Shown one piece after another: positions 27,301 through 37,600 of a stretch of 64,000 nt of DNA. Each line of letters begins with the position of its first letter. Position 1 is the stretch's first letter. The notes below the pieces were generated by a model that saw only the letters and a program-made list of their open reading frames with translations, searched no databases and was not told the DNA's origin. Made by a program: the position numbers and the translations under genes. This stretch comes from JAJPHW01 sp963799065 (lineage in GTDB: Bacteria; Acidobacteriota; Terriglobia; Terriglobales; Acidobacteriaceae): assembly GCA_963799065.1 (NCBI GenBank), contig CAWCVJ010000003.1:1116001-1180000 (forward strand), written 5' to 3'.

Positions 27301-27660
27301 CTGCACTTGTTGCGAGTCGGAGCCCACTCTCAGATGCACGGGAACAGTGGCGGTTTCGTTAACTTCGAGTGTGATCCCCTCACGCAAATAGGTTTGGAAT
27401 CCGCGGGCGCGGACTTGGAGTTTGTAATGGCCGATGGGAAGTTCGACCAGCAGGAAGTCTCCCTGACGATCCGTAACAGCGCTGCGGGTTAGTCCCGTCT
27501 CCACTTGGGTCGCCGCGACCGTCGCCCTCTGCACCGTAGCCTGGCTGGGGTCGAGGACCGTGCCGCGAATGCTGCCGGTAATTTCCTGTCCCGCCAGGCT
27601 TGAAGTTGCAAACAGCATCCATACCGCGACCTTGCCTAGATTGCGCGCGCGCTCATTCAT
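24319..27660 (-). CDS. TonB-dependent receptor with carboxypeptidase-like regulatory domain (Oar-like)
   Basis: About 1113 residues from ATG 27660, with TGAGGG upstream as ribosome site; an in-frame GTG at 27678 is possible. A signal peptide ends near SSLAG. Next comes a CarboxypepD_reg domain (GSIRGTVLDPSQATVQRAT, then VELPIGHYKLQVRARGFQ). The plug has LPLDGRNFAQLGTLQPGV and NNFMIDGADNVN. The rest is a large outer-membrane barrel ending in LALKFLF, the expected terminal aromatic residue. This Oar-like family is expanded in Acidobacteriota and is thought to import oligosaccharides or other large molecules. The substrate is unknown. It is divergent from a histidine kinase gene. Confidence 0.9.
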   Translation of the reverse strand: MNERARNLGKVAVWMLFATSSLAGQEITGSIRGTVLDPSQATVQRATVAATQVETGLTRSAVTDRQGDFLLVELPIGHYKLQVRARGFQTYLREGITLEVNETATVPVHLRVGSDSQQVQVTADAELIQSDASSLGQTVMQREILDLPLDGRNFAQLGTLQPGVVPLTPGLLQAGGGLRDSQGYAVDGQRPESNNFMIDGADNVNSVDAGYVIKPPIDAIAEFRILTHDANAEFGRSIGSTTNVITRSGTNSFHGAAWEFLRNDAFDASDYFTKSVQPLKQNQFGATFGGPIVKNKTFFFGYYEGFRNRQGETVSATVPSLQERQGNFAQLCTSGFTSGICNDPNPADGQQLYSFATGRPVPVPDNQLASINPISANILPFFPVPNSGANTFIATQSLQVNNDQFGVKLDQYLSPLDTLNFRYSFTAGPTTDPLSPAGANVPGFPVGEDHRSQNFVMQETHIFSPAIIADFRFSYLRNKFLFGEHINHESPTDLGFQYTPSLDAAIGPPFIQVSGYASVGDPITGPRNTYQNTFDYSGSLSWVHRNHELKFGAGYRHDNINALQGIATNGFFVFSTFPYSDGFASFLAGQPVVFLQGVGSFSRGIRGQASNAYAQDTFRVSRRLTLNLGLRYELPSPYTEIHNRQNLFVPGAQSKVFPAAPAGLLYPGDPGVPAGLIPTDKKAFAPRVGLAWDPTGGGKWLVSAAYGIFYEPYYTGNGGPLQSPISAPPYLQTPQVSLPNFANPYAGQSVFNGQFSEPMTILTLAPKLPLPYAQDWNLNIQKSFGDDWLAQIGYVGTSGTHLPRFIEGNPTEFVPGVDSSGSPISNENNVNQRRLYSGCTLSDPNHCVFASAGLIAGSANSAYNSLQASLRKRYKYGLSFLASYTFSKSIDDVSSFNITGSASQPVAGENDLAQNPFNLSAERGRSMFDARHRLVLSYQWKLPFWQHPRNWYQHAFADWQVNGIATLMSGTPFTVFDSSDNSLQGSAPEITGFSANRPSLIGNPNDGPRTPLEWFDIGAFQKLAPDPLGRFQVFGNEGRNVVDGPAYADWDFSAFKNIRVGESKEFQFRGELFNFLNHTNFRLPDSDISSPTFDQIHADVSPRVIQLALKFLF

Positions 27661-27794
27661 CGAATCGTCCGCCCTCACCCTGATCGATCAAAGTTGGATT
27701 TGAAAAACACTCGTGAAGCGAAAATTGAACCTGTTCAGAGTGCGGGACAGAGAAGGGTGCGTCAATAATGCGAAAACACTATCGCGGTGAATAA

Positions 27795-29180
27795 ATGAGT
27801 GGTTTGGTCGTTGGAGTGCTTTCGTCGTATGCTCGGCAGGTGCCTCGCGCAAACAAAGCACAGCGCTCGCCGACTGCGGGACTTCTTCTGGGGCTGATCT
27901 TCACACTGTTGGCGGTGGTAGCGTATTCGTCGTATATTGTTTTTCAACTGAAAGGTCTGCGGCAGCTGCAGAGCGATCTAGCGGACCGAAGCCGGAAGAG
28001 TTCGTTGCAGTTGCTGCGAATGCAGAACGATCTGAACTCTTTAGGTTTGGCGATGCGAGATATGCTGGATGCCAGTGAGCCCTATCCTTTGACGGCATGG
28101 TCGGGACAGTTTGGGCGAATTCGTACGGACCTGGACGACGCCCTGGGCCAAGAGGAAGAATTTGCGCTGCTCCAGCATTCGGCCGACCAGCGAGAATATT
28201 TGCGTTCGTCCTTGAAACAGTTTTGGGATGCGGCGGATCGGACCTTTACGCTGGCTCAAACCGGAGGAGGGAAAGAAGCTCGCACCGAGATTCGCGATTC
28301 ATTGCAGGCCCGGCAAGCCGCGCTCAGCGCTGCGGTTGCCCGATCGCTGGTGCAAAACAACGAGTATGAGGAACAGGTGGCGGCGCGCACTGCCGAAATT
28401 TACAATCGTGTGGAGCGCCAGGTGTATGTGTTCCTGGCTGCGACTCTTTCGGCGATACTCTTTACCAGCCTTTACGTGATGCGAGCCAATCAGCGTTTGT
28501 TCGCAGATCTGGCTTCGCTTTCCGAGCAGCGCAGCGATCTGGCACAGAAACTCATCGCCACACAGGAATCGACGTTGCGCCATCTCTCTCGCGAACTGCA
28601 TGACGAGTTCGGTCAGGTGTTGACGGCGGTGGGGTCCATGTTGGGGCGTGCAGAAAAATACACTCCTGAGGATTCGCCGCTCCGCGTCGATCTTCGCGAA
28701 GTGCGGCAGATTGCGCAACATACGTTGGAATCGATTCGCACTCTATCGCAAGCTCTGCACCCCGTCATGCTGGAAGAGGCGGGATTGGAAAGTACGCTGG
28801 ACTGGTATCTGCCGACCGTAGAACGGCAGACGGGAATTGCCATATCCTACGAAAAGTCGGGGAAAGCGTTTACGGTGAGCGGGGACAAAGCCATTCACAT
28901 TTATCGCATTGTGCAGGAGGCGTTGAACAATGTTTCCCGGCATTCGGAAGCGCGCGAGGCGTGGGTCCGGTTTCGCTTTTTCGGCGATGCTTTGGAGCTG
29001 GAAGTGGAAGATCACGGTGTAGGATTTCCGAAAACCGAAGTGAGGCAAGGGATCGGATTGGTCGCCATGCGCGAGCGTGCACAGTTGCTGCGTGGGGTCA
29101 TTGACTTCACACAGCCCGAGGAGGGTGGAACGCGTTTACGGCTGAGGGTTCCGCGGGAGGCAGCCGAAATTGACGCCTGA
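27795..29180 (+). CDS. NarX/LiaS-type (HisKA_3) sensor histidine kinase
   Basis: A 461-residue membrane kinase. Helix 1 (about 28-52) and helix 2 (about 212-229) enclose a roughly 160-residue helical sensor domain. A coiled linker follows, then HisKA_3 with H269 in LSRELHDEFGQVL, and the HATPase with VQEALNNVSRHSEA and GVGFPKTEVRQGIGLVAMRERA. This class pairs with LuxR/NarL regulators; the partner overlaps its 3' end. It is divergent from the TonB-receptor gene, with 134 bp between the starts, so a shared control region is possible. The stimulus is unknown. Confidence 0.9.
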   Translation: MSGLVVGVLSSYARQVPRANKAQRSPTAGLLLGLIFTLLAVVAYSSYIVFQLKGLRQLQSDLADRSRKSSLQLLRMQNDLNSLGLAMRDMLDASEPYPLTAWSGQFGRIRTDLDDALGQEEEFALLQHSADQREYLRSSLKQFWDAADRTFTLAQTGGGKEARTEIRDSLQARQAALSAAVARSLVQNNEYEEQVAARTAEIYNRVERQVYVFLAATLSAILFTSLYVMRANQRLFADLASLSEQRSDLAQKLIATQESTLRHLSRELHDEFGQVLTAVGSMLGRAEKYTPEDSPLRVDLREVRQIAQHTLESIRTLSQALHPVMLEEAGLESTLDWYLPTVERQTGIAISYEKSGKAFTVSGDKAIHIYRIVQEALNNVSRHSEAREAWVRFRFFGDALELEVEDHGVGFPKTEVRQGIGLVAMRERAQLLRGVIDFTQPEEGGTRLRLRVPREAAEIDA

Positions 29181-29802
29181 CCAAATTTCCGTGCTTCTGG
29201 TGGACGATCACAATCTGGTGCGGCGCGGCTTCCGACGGATTCTGGAAGATGAGGCGGACATTGTGGTCGTCGGAGAGGCTGACAACGGCGTCGATGCGGT
29301 CGAACTCAGTGAACGACTCAAGCCCCGTGTGATCGTAATGGATTGCGCGCTTCCCCGGATGAACGGGCTGACCGCGACCCGGCAGATTCTGACTCACGAC
29401 CCCACTGTCGCGGTATTGATGCTCAGCATGCACTGTGAAGAAACCTGGGTGCGGCAAGCTTTGGACGCGGGGGCGCTAGGATACCTGCTTAAGAGCGCCA
29501 TGGATCTAGAGCTGGCGGCGGCGGTGCGCAGGGTAGCCGCGGGAGAGAAGGTTCTCGATGTTTCCGTCGCAAAGCCCGCGGCACTCAAAGGGCAGCACAA
29601 CGCCGCGCTCACGCCGCGGGAGCTGGAAGTGCTTCAACTGATCGTGGAGGGAAAGTCCAACAAGGAAATCGCCGATTACCTCGGACTCAGCACCAACACG
29701 ATCGCAGTGCATCGGGCCAACATTATGGATGCGCTCGGCATTCACAAGACCGCCGAACTGGTGGTCTATGCGATCCGCCACGAGTTGGTAAACATCCCGT
29801 GA
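29170..29802 (+). CDS. NarL/LuxR-family response regulator
   Basis: A 210-residue regulator starting at TTG 29170, overlapping the kinase by 11 bp. The receiver has VLLVDDHNLVRRGFR, phospho-acceptor D58 in VIVMDCALPRMNGL, and the lysine in LGYLLKSAMD. The LuxR helix-turn-helix (about 148-205) reads LTPRELEVLQLIVEGKSNKE followed by IADYLGLSTNTIAVHRANIM. It is translationally coupled to the kinase upstream and to the FG-GAP/ASPIC gene downstream through a GTGA overlap. Confidence 0.92.
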   Translation: MTPDQISVLLVDDHNLVRRGFRRILEDEADIVVVGEADNGVDAVELSERLKPRVIVMDCALPRMNGLTATRQILTHDPTVAVLMLSMHCEETWVRQALDAGALGYLLKSAMDLELAAAVRRVAAGEKVLDVSVAKPAALKGQHNAALTPRELEVLQLIVEGKSNKEIADYLGLSTNTIAVHRANIMDALGIHKTAELVVYAIRHELVNIP

Positions 29803-31505
29803 ACCGGAGGGATTTTTTTCAGGGCATGGCGGGGGCGGCGGCGTTCAGGGTACTCTGCGAGCCGCTGTGGGGCGGAACCGCGCTGGCTCCGCCCGCTTCC
29901 ACGCCCCGCTTCACCGACGTTACCGCCGCGTCAGGCATCGATTTTCGCCATAACAGCGGCGCCTTCGGCGGCAAGTTTCTTCCGGAAACCCTGGGCTCGG
30001 GCTGTGCCTTTCTCGACTACGACGGCGATGGCTGGCAGGACATTCTTCTAGTGAATGGCACGAACTGGCCGGGTCATCGCGGACAGCGCAGCACGCTGCG
30101 CCTGTACCGGAACGACCGCAATGGCAGGTTCACCGACGTCACCCACGCCGCTGGGCTTGACGTCACAGAAATGTACGGCATGGGGGTTGCGGTTGGGGAT
30201 TACAACAATGACGGCTGGCCCGACATTTTCATTTCGTGCGTGGGGCAAAATCGTTTATTCCAGAATACCGGCAAAGGCCGTTTCGTCGATGTGACGCACC
30301 GTAGCGGGTTAGGTGGACGCAGCGGTTTTAGCACCTCAGCCCTGTGGTTCGATTACGACCGCGACGGATTGCTGGATCTTTTTGTTTGCAATTATGTGCA
30401 GTGGTCGGCGGAGCACGACGTGTTCTGTAGTCTGGACGGAAGGCAGAAATCTTATTGCACACCGGAGGCGTATCGGGGACAGACTTGCTGGCTGTTTCAC
30501 AACCGGGGTAATGGAACCTTCGAAGACGTGACTGCGACCAGCGGTATTTTTGACAGCAGTTCGAAGTCGCTGGGCGTGGCTTTGCTGGACTATGACCAGG
30601 ATGGCTGGCCCGATCTTATGGTGGCGAACGATACGCAGCCAAATAAACTTTATCGCAACAATCGCAACGGAACGTTCAAGGAGGTCGGAGTCGAAGCTGG
30701 AGTTGCCTTCAGTTCCGACGGCAGAGCTCGGGCTGGAATGGGTGTGGATACGGGGGATTTCGACGGGTCGGGATTACCGGGGATTGCCATCACCAATTTC
30801 GACAACGAGATGCTGGGGCTGTATCGTCCGTCCGCGAAGGGGGGATACGAGGATGTCGCGATCGCTTCCGGCGTAGGATTTCCTACCCGGCAGATGTTGG
30901 GCTTCGGATGTTTATTCGCAGACATGGATCTGGACGGAGCGCTCGATCTCGTGGTGGCGAATGGGCACATCGATGACACGGTCCGCAATATTCGCGGGAA
31001 TGTCGGATACGCTCAGCCGCCGCAGCTATTTCTCAATCGTGGGAAAGGGGTGTTTCGCGATGCCACTCTCGAAACCGGCCCTGATTTTGCTCAACCCAAA
31101 GTTGGACGCGGCCTGGCGTGCGGAGATTTTGATCGCGATGGCGACCTCGATCTGCTGATGACCACCAATAACGGTCCGGCATATTTATTTCGGAACGATC
31201 AGACTTCAGGGAATCGCAGCCTCCGGTTTCGATTGACGGGAACAAAGTCCAACCGGGACGCGATCGGAGCTGTCGTGCGCTTGGAGTATAGCGGCCTTAG
31301 TCAACGTCGTATGGTAAAGAGCGGCTCAAGCTATTTGTCGCAGTCGGAGTTGCCGATCACTTTTGGCTTAGGGATGCACGACCATGTGGAGCGCGTCGCG
31401 ATCGTTTGGCCGTGCGGCCGCGTGGAGGAATACCGCGGCCTCATAGCGGGCAAGACGTACCATTGCGTTGAATCGAAGGGGATCACGGCTGAATCGGGCT
31501 TTTAA
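29799..31505 (+). CDS. CRTAC1-like FG-GAP/ASPIC-UnbV secreted protein
   Basis: A 568-residue exported protein starting at a GTG that overlaps the stop of the response regulator. The N-terminus NRRDFFQGMAGAAAF looks like a twin-arginine signal. At least seven FG-GAP/VCBS-type calcium-binding repeats follow, such as FLDYDGDGWQDILL, VGDYNNDGWPDIFI, WFDYDRDGLLDLFV and GDFDRDGDLDLLM. The C-terminal ASPIC/UnbV domain contains IGAVVRLEYSG and VERVAIVWPCGRVEEY. These form an integrin-alpha-like propeller, probably a binding protein. Being the third gene of a kinase-regulator-propeller transcription unit is unusual and hints that it acts with, or is controlled by, that system. Confidence 0.88.
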   Translation: MNRRDFFQGMAGAAAFRVLCEPLWGGTALAPPASTPRFTDVTAASGIDFRHNSGAFGGKFLPETLGSGCAFLDYDGDGWQDILLVNGTNWPGHRGQRSTLRLYRNDRNGRFTDVTHAAGLDVTEMYGMGVAVGDYNNDGWPDIFISCVGQNRLFQNTGKGRFVDVTHRSGLGGRSGFSTSALWFDYDRDGLLDLFVCNYVQWSAEHDVFCSLDGRQKSYCTPEAYRGQTCWLFHNRGNGTFEDVTATSGIFDSSSKSLGVALLDYDQDGWPDLMVANDTQPNKLYRNNRNGTFKEVGVEAGVAFSSDGRARAGMGVDTGDFDGSGLPGIAITNFDNEMLGLYRPSAKGGYEDVAIASGVGFPTRQMLGFGCLFADMDLDGALDLVVANGHIDDTVRNIRGNVGYAQPPQLFLNRGKGVFRDATLETGPDFAQPKVGRGLACGDFDRDGDLDLLMTTNNGPAYLFRNDQTSGNRSLRFRLTGTKSNRDAIGAVVRLEYSGLSQRRMVKSGSSYLSQSELPITFGLGMHDHVERVAIVWPCGRVEEYRGLIAGKTYHCVESKGITAESGF

Positions 31506-31602
31506 CTTAGCGATTGTGATGCATACGATTGCGGCGAGTCAACGGTGTCACGATGTGGTTAATATTCGCGAAGCCGCAAGACGATGGAGCAGTTGGGTAG
31601 TG

Positions 31603-34600
31603 TCAGCGTAATTCGACCAAGGCCAGCCCTGGACTGGGCACTTCGATGGTTAGCGTGCTGTTCTTTAGATCGGTCTTTTCAGGAGGCGCCACTTCTGCCG
31701 CCGCCCGGAGTTGCCTGATCCGATCTTCCGTAGGATAGCTCGGATGTCCCATCGCTTCGTAGGCGGATCGAACTTGTGCGTGTGCTTCATCCACTCGCCA
31801 GATCGAGGCGTGATGAATTCCGTTTTCGATTCGCAGAGTGAACTTCTTTGGTGAGCCGGTTTGTCCGGGCGGCGTGTTGTTCCACAACGCGGCCACGATG
31901 GTGCCGTCCGATCGGCGGGTTAGCAATACGTCGTCAGAGTCGGTTGGGATTCTGCGCTCGCCGAGCTTATGAAGAAGTTCAAACGCCTCATAGGCCGGTT
32001 TGTGAATACCATCCTCTGCGATCAGGCCGTAGCCTCCGTAGAATGGCGTTTTTACGACTCCTTGCTCTTCGAACACATCCGAGAAAGTCCAATAGGACAT
32101 CATGTCGACTAGGCCGTCGCATTGACGTACGGTGTCGGCCAGCCATGGCGCCATGTATATTGAGTCCGTGACTTCGGGCTCGTTCATATAACTGGCGTTA
32201 AACTCGCTCCATATCAAGGGCAAATCGGGCAGGCTCGATGATTTTATCTCGCCATGAACTCTACCTACCGCGCGGCAGACCATTTTTTCTCGCGGGATGG
32301 TCTCGTCGGTTCCGAAAATATCTTGCGCCCGGTCGTTGCCGTAAACGTGCGTGGAAACGAAGTCTACTGGGACTCTATTCTCTACGCAGTGCTCGATGAA
32401 AGCGGTGACCCATGCCGCCTGCGCGGTCGCTGGGCCTCCGACGCGCAATCGAGGGTTCACTTTCTTGAGCGCTCGCGCGGTGTGATCGTAGAGTTGCCAA
32501 TAGGTGGCCTGTTTGGGGTCGCCCGCCCAGAAATCCAGATTGGGTTCGTTCCAAACTTCGAAATACCAGCTCGCGACTTCGTCAATGCCGTAACGGTCGA
32601 TGAGATGAACGGCGAACGCAGTGATGAGGGCATCCCATTTTTCCCAATCCTTCGGCGGCGAAACATCTGGTTTGTACCAGAAGGGATGCAGGATCTGTTT
32701 CGCGGCGAGAGCGTTGGGCATAAAGCTCAGTTCTACGAATGGCTTCACGTGGTTTGCCAGAAGGCCATCGTAGATTTGATCGACGTAGGAGAAGTTGTAA
32801 ACGGGATTACCCGCCTTGTCTTCCGTGTAGACGCCGACTTCATCGTTAAGGATGCCGTGAAAGCGGACGTAGCGGAAGCCGGTGATGCGCTCGGTATCGC
32901 GCAAGTCCTGGCGATAGCTCTCGCGCAAGCTGAGAATGGCGCGCCCGGAGCCGAACATTTGTTCCCAAAAATGGGGAAAGGGCTGTGAGGGTGTTTTTTC
33001 GTTAATCGTTATAACTTCCGTGGCTTGTGGCGTCTGCGCGCCGGAACGCGCTGCCAACAAGGCTAGCGCAGCAATAAGAATCAGGATCGAGGGTCGAAGT
33101 TGTCGCATGGATTTCTTGCCTTGCGCTGCCGCGGTCTTACGAATCAGTCTATCTTTCGGTAAGTTGACGATCGGTTTTTCATGCAGCAGAAGTTCGGTTG
33201 CCTGCACTCGTAGATCGCTGTGGAACCAGCGCTGCACCAAGTCGTCATTAAAGAAGTTTGCCATGGCGAGCAGACTCATGCCTTGATGATGGGCCATCCA
33301 GCAACGGACGATATCGGGCTGGCGTCGACCGCGTTTAATCTTGGACGAAGTGTAATCCGCTGCTTCGTAAAATCCATACTTGCCGAGCCATCCCAGCTTC
33401 TCCATACGGCGCAGGTTTCGAACCGTGGCCACGGGATCTACGCTCAAGGCGAGGAAAGTGGAGTAGGGAGAAATTACGAGTCTGTTCTGCTCGTCTTTAT
33501 GGAGGGCGAGATTGGGCAAGCCGAAGGCGCGATATTGGTAGTTGCCGGCATCATCTTTATCGGCGTAGGCGGACTCGGAAATCCCCCATGGTACTTTCCG
33601 CGACGAAGCATAAGCTTGCTGCGAATAGACTGCGGCGCTGCGGGAGCGATCCAGCAAAGTGTTGGAGTAGGAACGCATCCACAGTGAAGGCATCAGATAT
33701 TCGAACATGGTCCCGGTCCATGAAATGAGGACTGGACGCCGATGGTCGATGGTATGAGTGCGGCCGAGCGCGAACCATGTTTCCTGCGGGATGTCTTCCT
33801 TGGCAATCGCAGTGAAGACGGCGATGCGCGCTTCGCTGGCCAGAAGATCGTAGCAGGCTGCATGAATTTTCTCAGTGTCGGCGTCGAGCCCGATGGACAG
33901 TAGCTTGCGATTGCGGTTGAGCAGAAAACTGAAGTCCATTTCTTCCGCGAGCAAATTAGAATCGTCGGCTATCTGTTGGATTTCTCGGACCAAGCCGATG
34001 ATGTTTTCGCGAGCGACGGCCAGAGCGCCGCTGAAACTTTCTATGAGGAGCTTGTGCTCCGTCGGAGCATTACCGCCGCCAGCTTTAGCTAATTGTCGTT
34101 CGACGTGAAGGAGCGCGTCCGGCAGTTGGGCGCAGGGCAAAGACCGGAGCGATTGCAAGTCGAGAACCGAAGCTTCGCGCAATGACTGAAACTCGGGCAA
34201 CATCCAAGGTGCGAAGGCGCGCAGTGTCGTCTGAATTGTGCGCCAGCGCAATTCCGCTTGTTTGGCGAACCACGATATCTGGGAAGACTCTTCTTGCGCG
34301 GCCAGACGACGAGCGTCGAGGAAGTCGGCATCGGAGATCGTCGTACTGGCTTTAACCCAATCCCCCGAACTTAACAGTTCCAGCTCCGCCAAGCGCTCGC
34401 GAGAAAATGCGTGAAGATCGGCGATTACACGAAGATGATCCAGGAGCCCATCGAGCAGAGACTTCGTCAACAGTGGCTTGCGAAGCAGGTCCAAGGCCCC
34501 CTGTTGAAGCGTCCAGAGGGAAGCCAGGAGATTGCCGCTGTCGACGCTGGAAACAAAATGGGGCTTCAAGGGCTTAAGAGTTCGCGTGTCATACCAGTTG

Positions 34601-37600
34601 AGCAGATGGCCGCGGTATTTTCTGAGGTGAGATAAGGTGTCCAGAGTTCGTAACGCTTGTTTGGCAAATTCGGTCACCGAAATGTATCCCAATTCGCAGG
34701 CTACCTGGCGTGCATTGAGAGCCAAGCCGAGATTTGTGGGAGAAACTCGGGCGGCGACCACGAAGGGATCTTCCTGAACGTTATCGGGGATGAGCCAGTT
34801 GTGCTCTTCGGTGCTGAAGTCGGAGAAGTATCTCCAGGTGTGGAGGCACGCACTTCGGAGAAGCGTGACGTCCTTTTCGGTCATCTCTTTGACGGCCTCG
34901 ACCGGCGGCTCATTGAGCCACGCAGAGATATTTTTGCTACATGCCCACAACAAGAGAATCGGCAATGCCGCCGGCAAAGCCTGGGGCCGGAACATTAACA
35001 CGAGCACGGCAATTAGAGTTGCCAGAGCCGGTGTCCACTCAAGATAGACGTCCGCGGGCGACCGTTTTTTTGCCCCCAGTTCGGCTTGCTCAGCCGTCTC
35101 CCATTCCAATAGAAGATGATGCGTGAGATTTCTTCGGATGAGCGCTCTGGCCACTGCGTCCAGCGAAAGCAAAGTCTGATGAGCGAGAAAGATCAGCTGA
35201 AAGCTGGTGTTGAGAAGCGTGGTGCCGAGAGAGTTCCATGCTCCGCTGAGGCGGGTCATTTCGCCGCTTACGGCCGCGCGTACGAAGTTGGAGAGGAAGA
35301 TGATGAGCGCTGGCAGAAACAGAATGCCCAAGGCGATGGCAGTCCAGCGCAGTGGTGGAAGTTCGGCGACCAGCCACACGAAGAGAAACAGGAAGAAAGT
35401 TGCAGGCTCAACCAAACTGCGCCGCAGGTTGTCGAAGATCTTCCAGACGGAAATGATGTGCAGGGGATTTTCGACCAGCGCGCCCGACTCATCCGGCACG
35501 CGCGAGAACAGCCATTGCACAATCTGCCAGTCTCCGCGCAGCCAGCGGTGTTTGCGCCGGTTGTGAGCGCTATAGTGCGAGGGATAGTCCTCGACGATTT
35601 CGATATCGCTGACCAGTCCGGCGCGCGTGTACGCGCCTTCGATCAAATCGTGACTGAGCAGGGAATTTCGCGGGAAGCGGCGGTCGAGCACTTGATGAAG
35701 GGTTGCCACTTCGTAAATGCCTTTTCCGGTGAAGATACCCTCGCCGTGCAGTTCCTGGTATGCATCCGACACGGCGCGAGTGTAGATGTCGAAGCCGGTT
35801 TCGCCGGCATAGATCGACGCCAATCGCGAACTGGCGGTGCTTTGCACGCTGATAGCGACGCGGGGTTGGAGAATGCCGTATCCGTCAACGACAATATTCT
35901 TATCGGGGTCGATGACTGCCTGGTTCAGGGGATGGGCCAGTGCGCCGATCATGCGATGGGCCGAGCCTCGAGGCAATTCGGTGTCGGAGTCGAGCGTAAT
36001 GACGTAGCGGACCTTGGACAAGAGAGACAGGTCTCCGGCCTTCACCGGGAAACTGTCGAATTCGTTGCGCAGAAGTTTGTTCAGGTCGAGCAGCTTGCCG
36101 CGCTTGCGCTCCCATCCCATCCAAACGCGTTCGCGCGGATTGTAGACGCGGTGGCGATGTAATAGAAAGAATGTGCCTGAGCCGCGACTTGCATACTTGT
36201 TATTCAATTCCTTTATAAGGTCTAGGCAAAGGTCTACGAGCGGGCTGTCTTCACGCGGAGATTCCTGAGCGTCAGGCAAGTCGGTGAGCAATGCGAAGTG
36301 GATATTGGAATCGTGATTGCCTAGGTAACGCACTTCCAGGGTCTGCACCAGACCGCGAACTTGCTTTTCGTTCAGCAAGAGGCTGGGCACGGCGACCAAA
36401 GTCTCGCAACCTGAAGGAACGCCGCCGGAGAAATTTAGCTTCGGTAGAATCTTCGGTCCCAGAAAAGATGTGATCAGATAGTTCATCAGCTCGACCGCAC
36501 CCTGGGAGCACGGGAGCAGGAGCAACGCCATCAGAAACGAGATCAATTCCAGTGAACTGTGCGGGTCGACAAAGAGCAATCCGATCACACACATGGCGCC
36601 AAAGGTCAGCAGCGAGATACCGGGCACCAAAACGTCGTCGGGATACTTGCGGAGAAAATCCTGTACGATGCGTATCAGCGGGGCACGGTAGACCACGCGT
36701 TCGTACAAAAGCGGCGATCCCTTGTCGATGATGTAATAGCCAACATGCGCCTGCCGCGCGGCGATGCGGGGATTATTGTCGGGATGGGAGTGCCCAGCGC
36801 GAGCTAAATCCAGGGCTGCTTGCGCGACCTGCATTTCCGTGCTGTCAGAGTGAGCCGCGACCCGCGCCAACTCGTTGCGGTAGAGATCCTGGCTGAGAGA
36901 ATCCATTTGGGGGTAAACGGCGGCGGGATCCTGGCGTAAGAGTTTGTCGAATAAAATCAGCGGCTCGAGCACGGGTTGCCACGCGGTTTGCGAGATCTCG
37001 CGAAGACTGTCCACACAGACGCCTATTTGCAAGGGAATGCGGGACGACTGGTCGGTTGAAAGCAGAAGCTGGCCGCGAATTGCAATCTGCTCCAGAAGAA
37101 TCAGCTTGAGCGCCGCTGCGAGGTTTCTAATTTCGCTGAGTTCCAGCACCGCGCTTTGTTGGAAGCCGCGGAGGAACAGACTGCACTCGTGCGCGTCGAA
37201 CCGATACGAAACACTCTTCAGGAAGGCCTCGGCCAAGGGCACAATGCGGGGGATGATCTCGCCGCTCGGGGTGCGGGCATGCGCGATTCGCTTCTGCCGG
37301 GTTAGGGTTTCGACGGTGTCGGAGAGCTGCGTACACAACAGCTGCGCATTGTCATAGAGCCAGCAAAAATCGTCGTCCGACGGGCGGCTTGAGAGCGTCA
37401 CCTCGACAGCACGGAAGATGGGGCGAAATGCGATTTTTAGATCGCGGCAACGATCGGCGAAAACTTTCGAAGAGTAGACGCCCGGCACCCATCCCAGATG
37501 TCGCGCCAACTCGGCGCCAGCTTCCGACATATCTCCATGAGTTGTGGGCGTCGCTTCGCCTGCGACATCTTCGCCGCTCGGTATTTGGGTGGTCTCGGTC

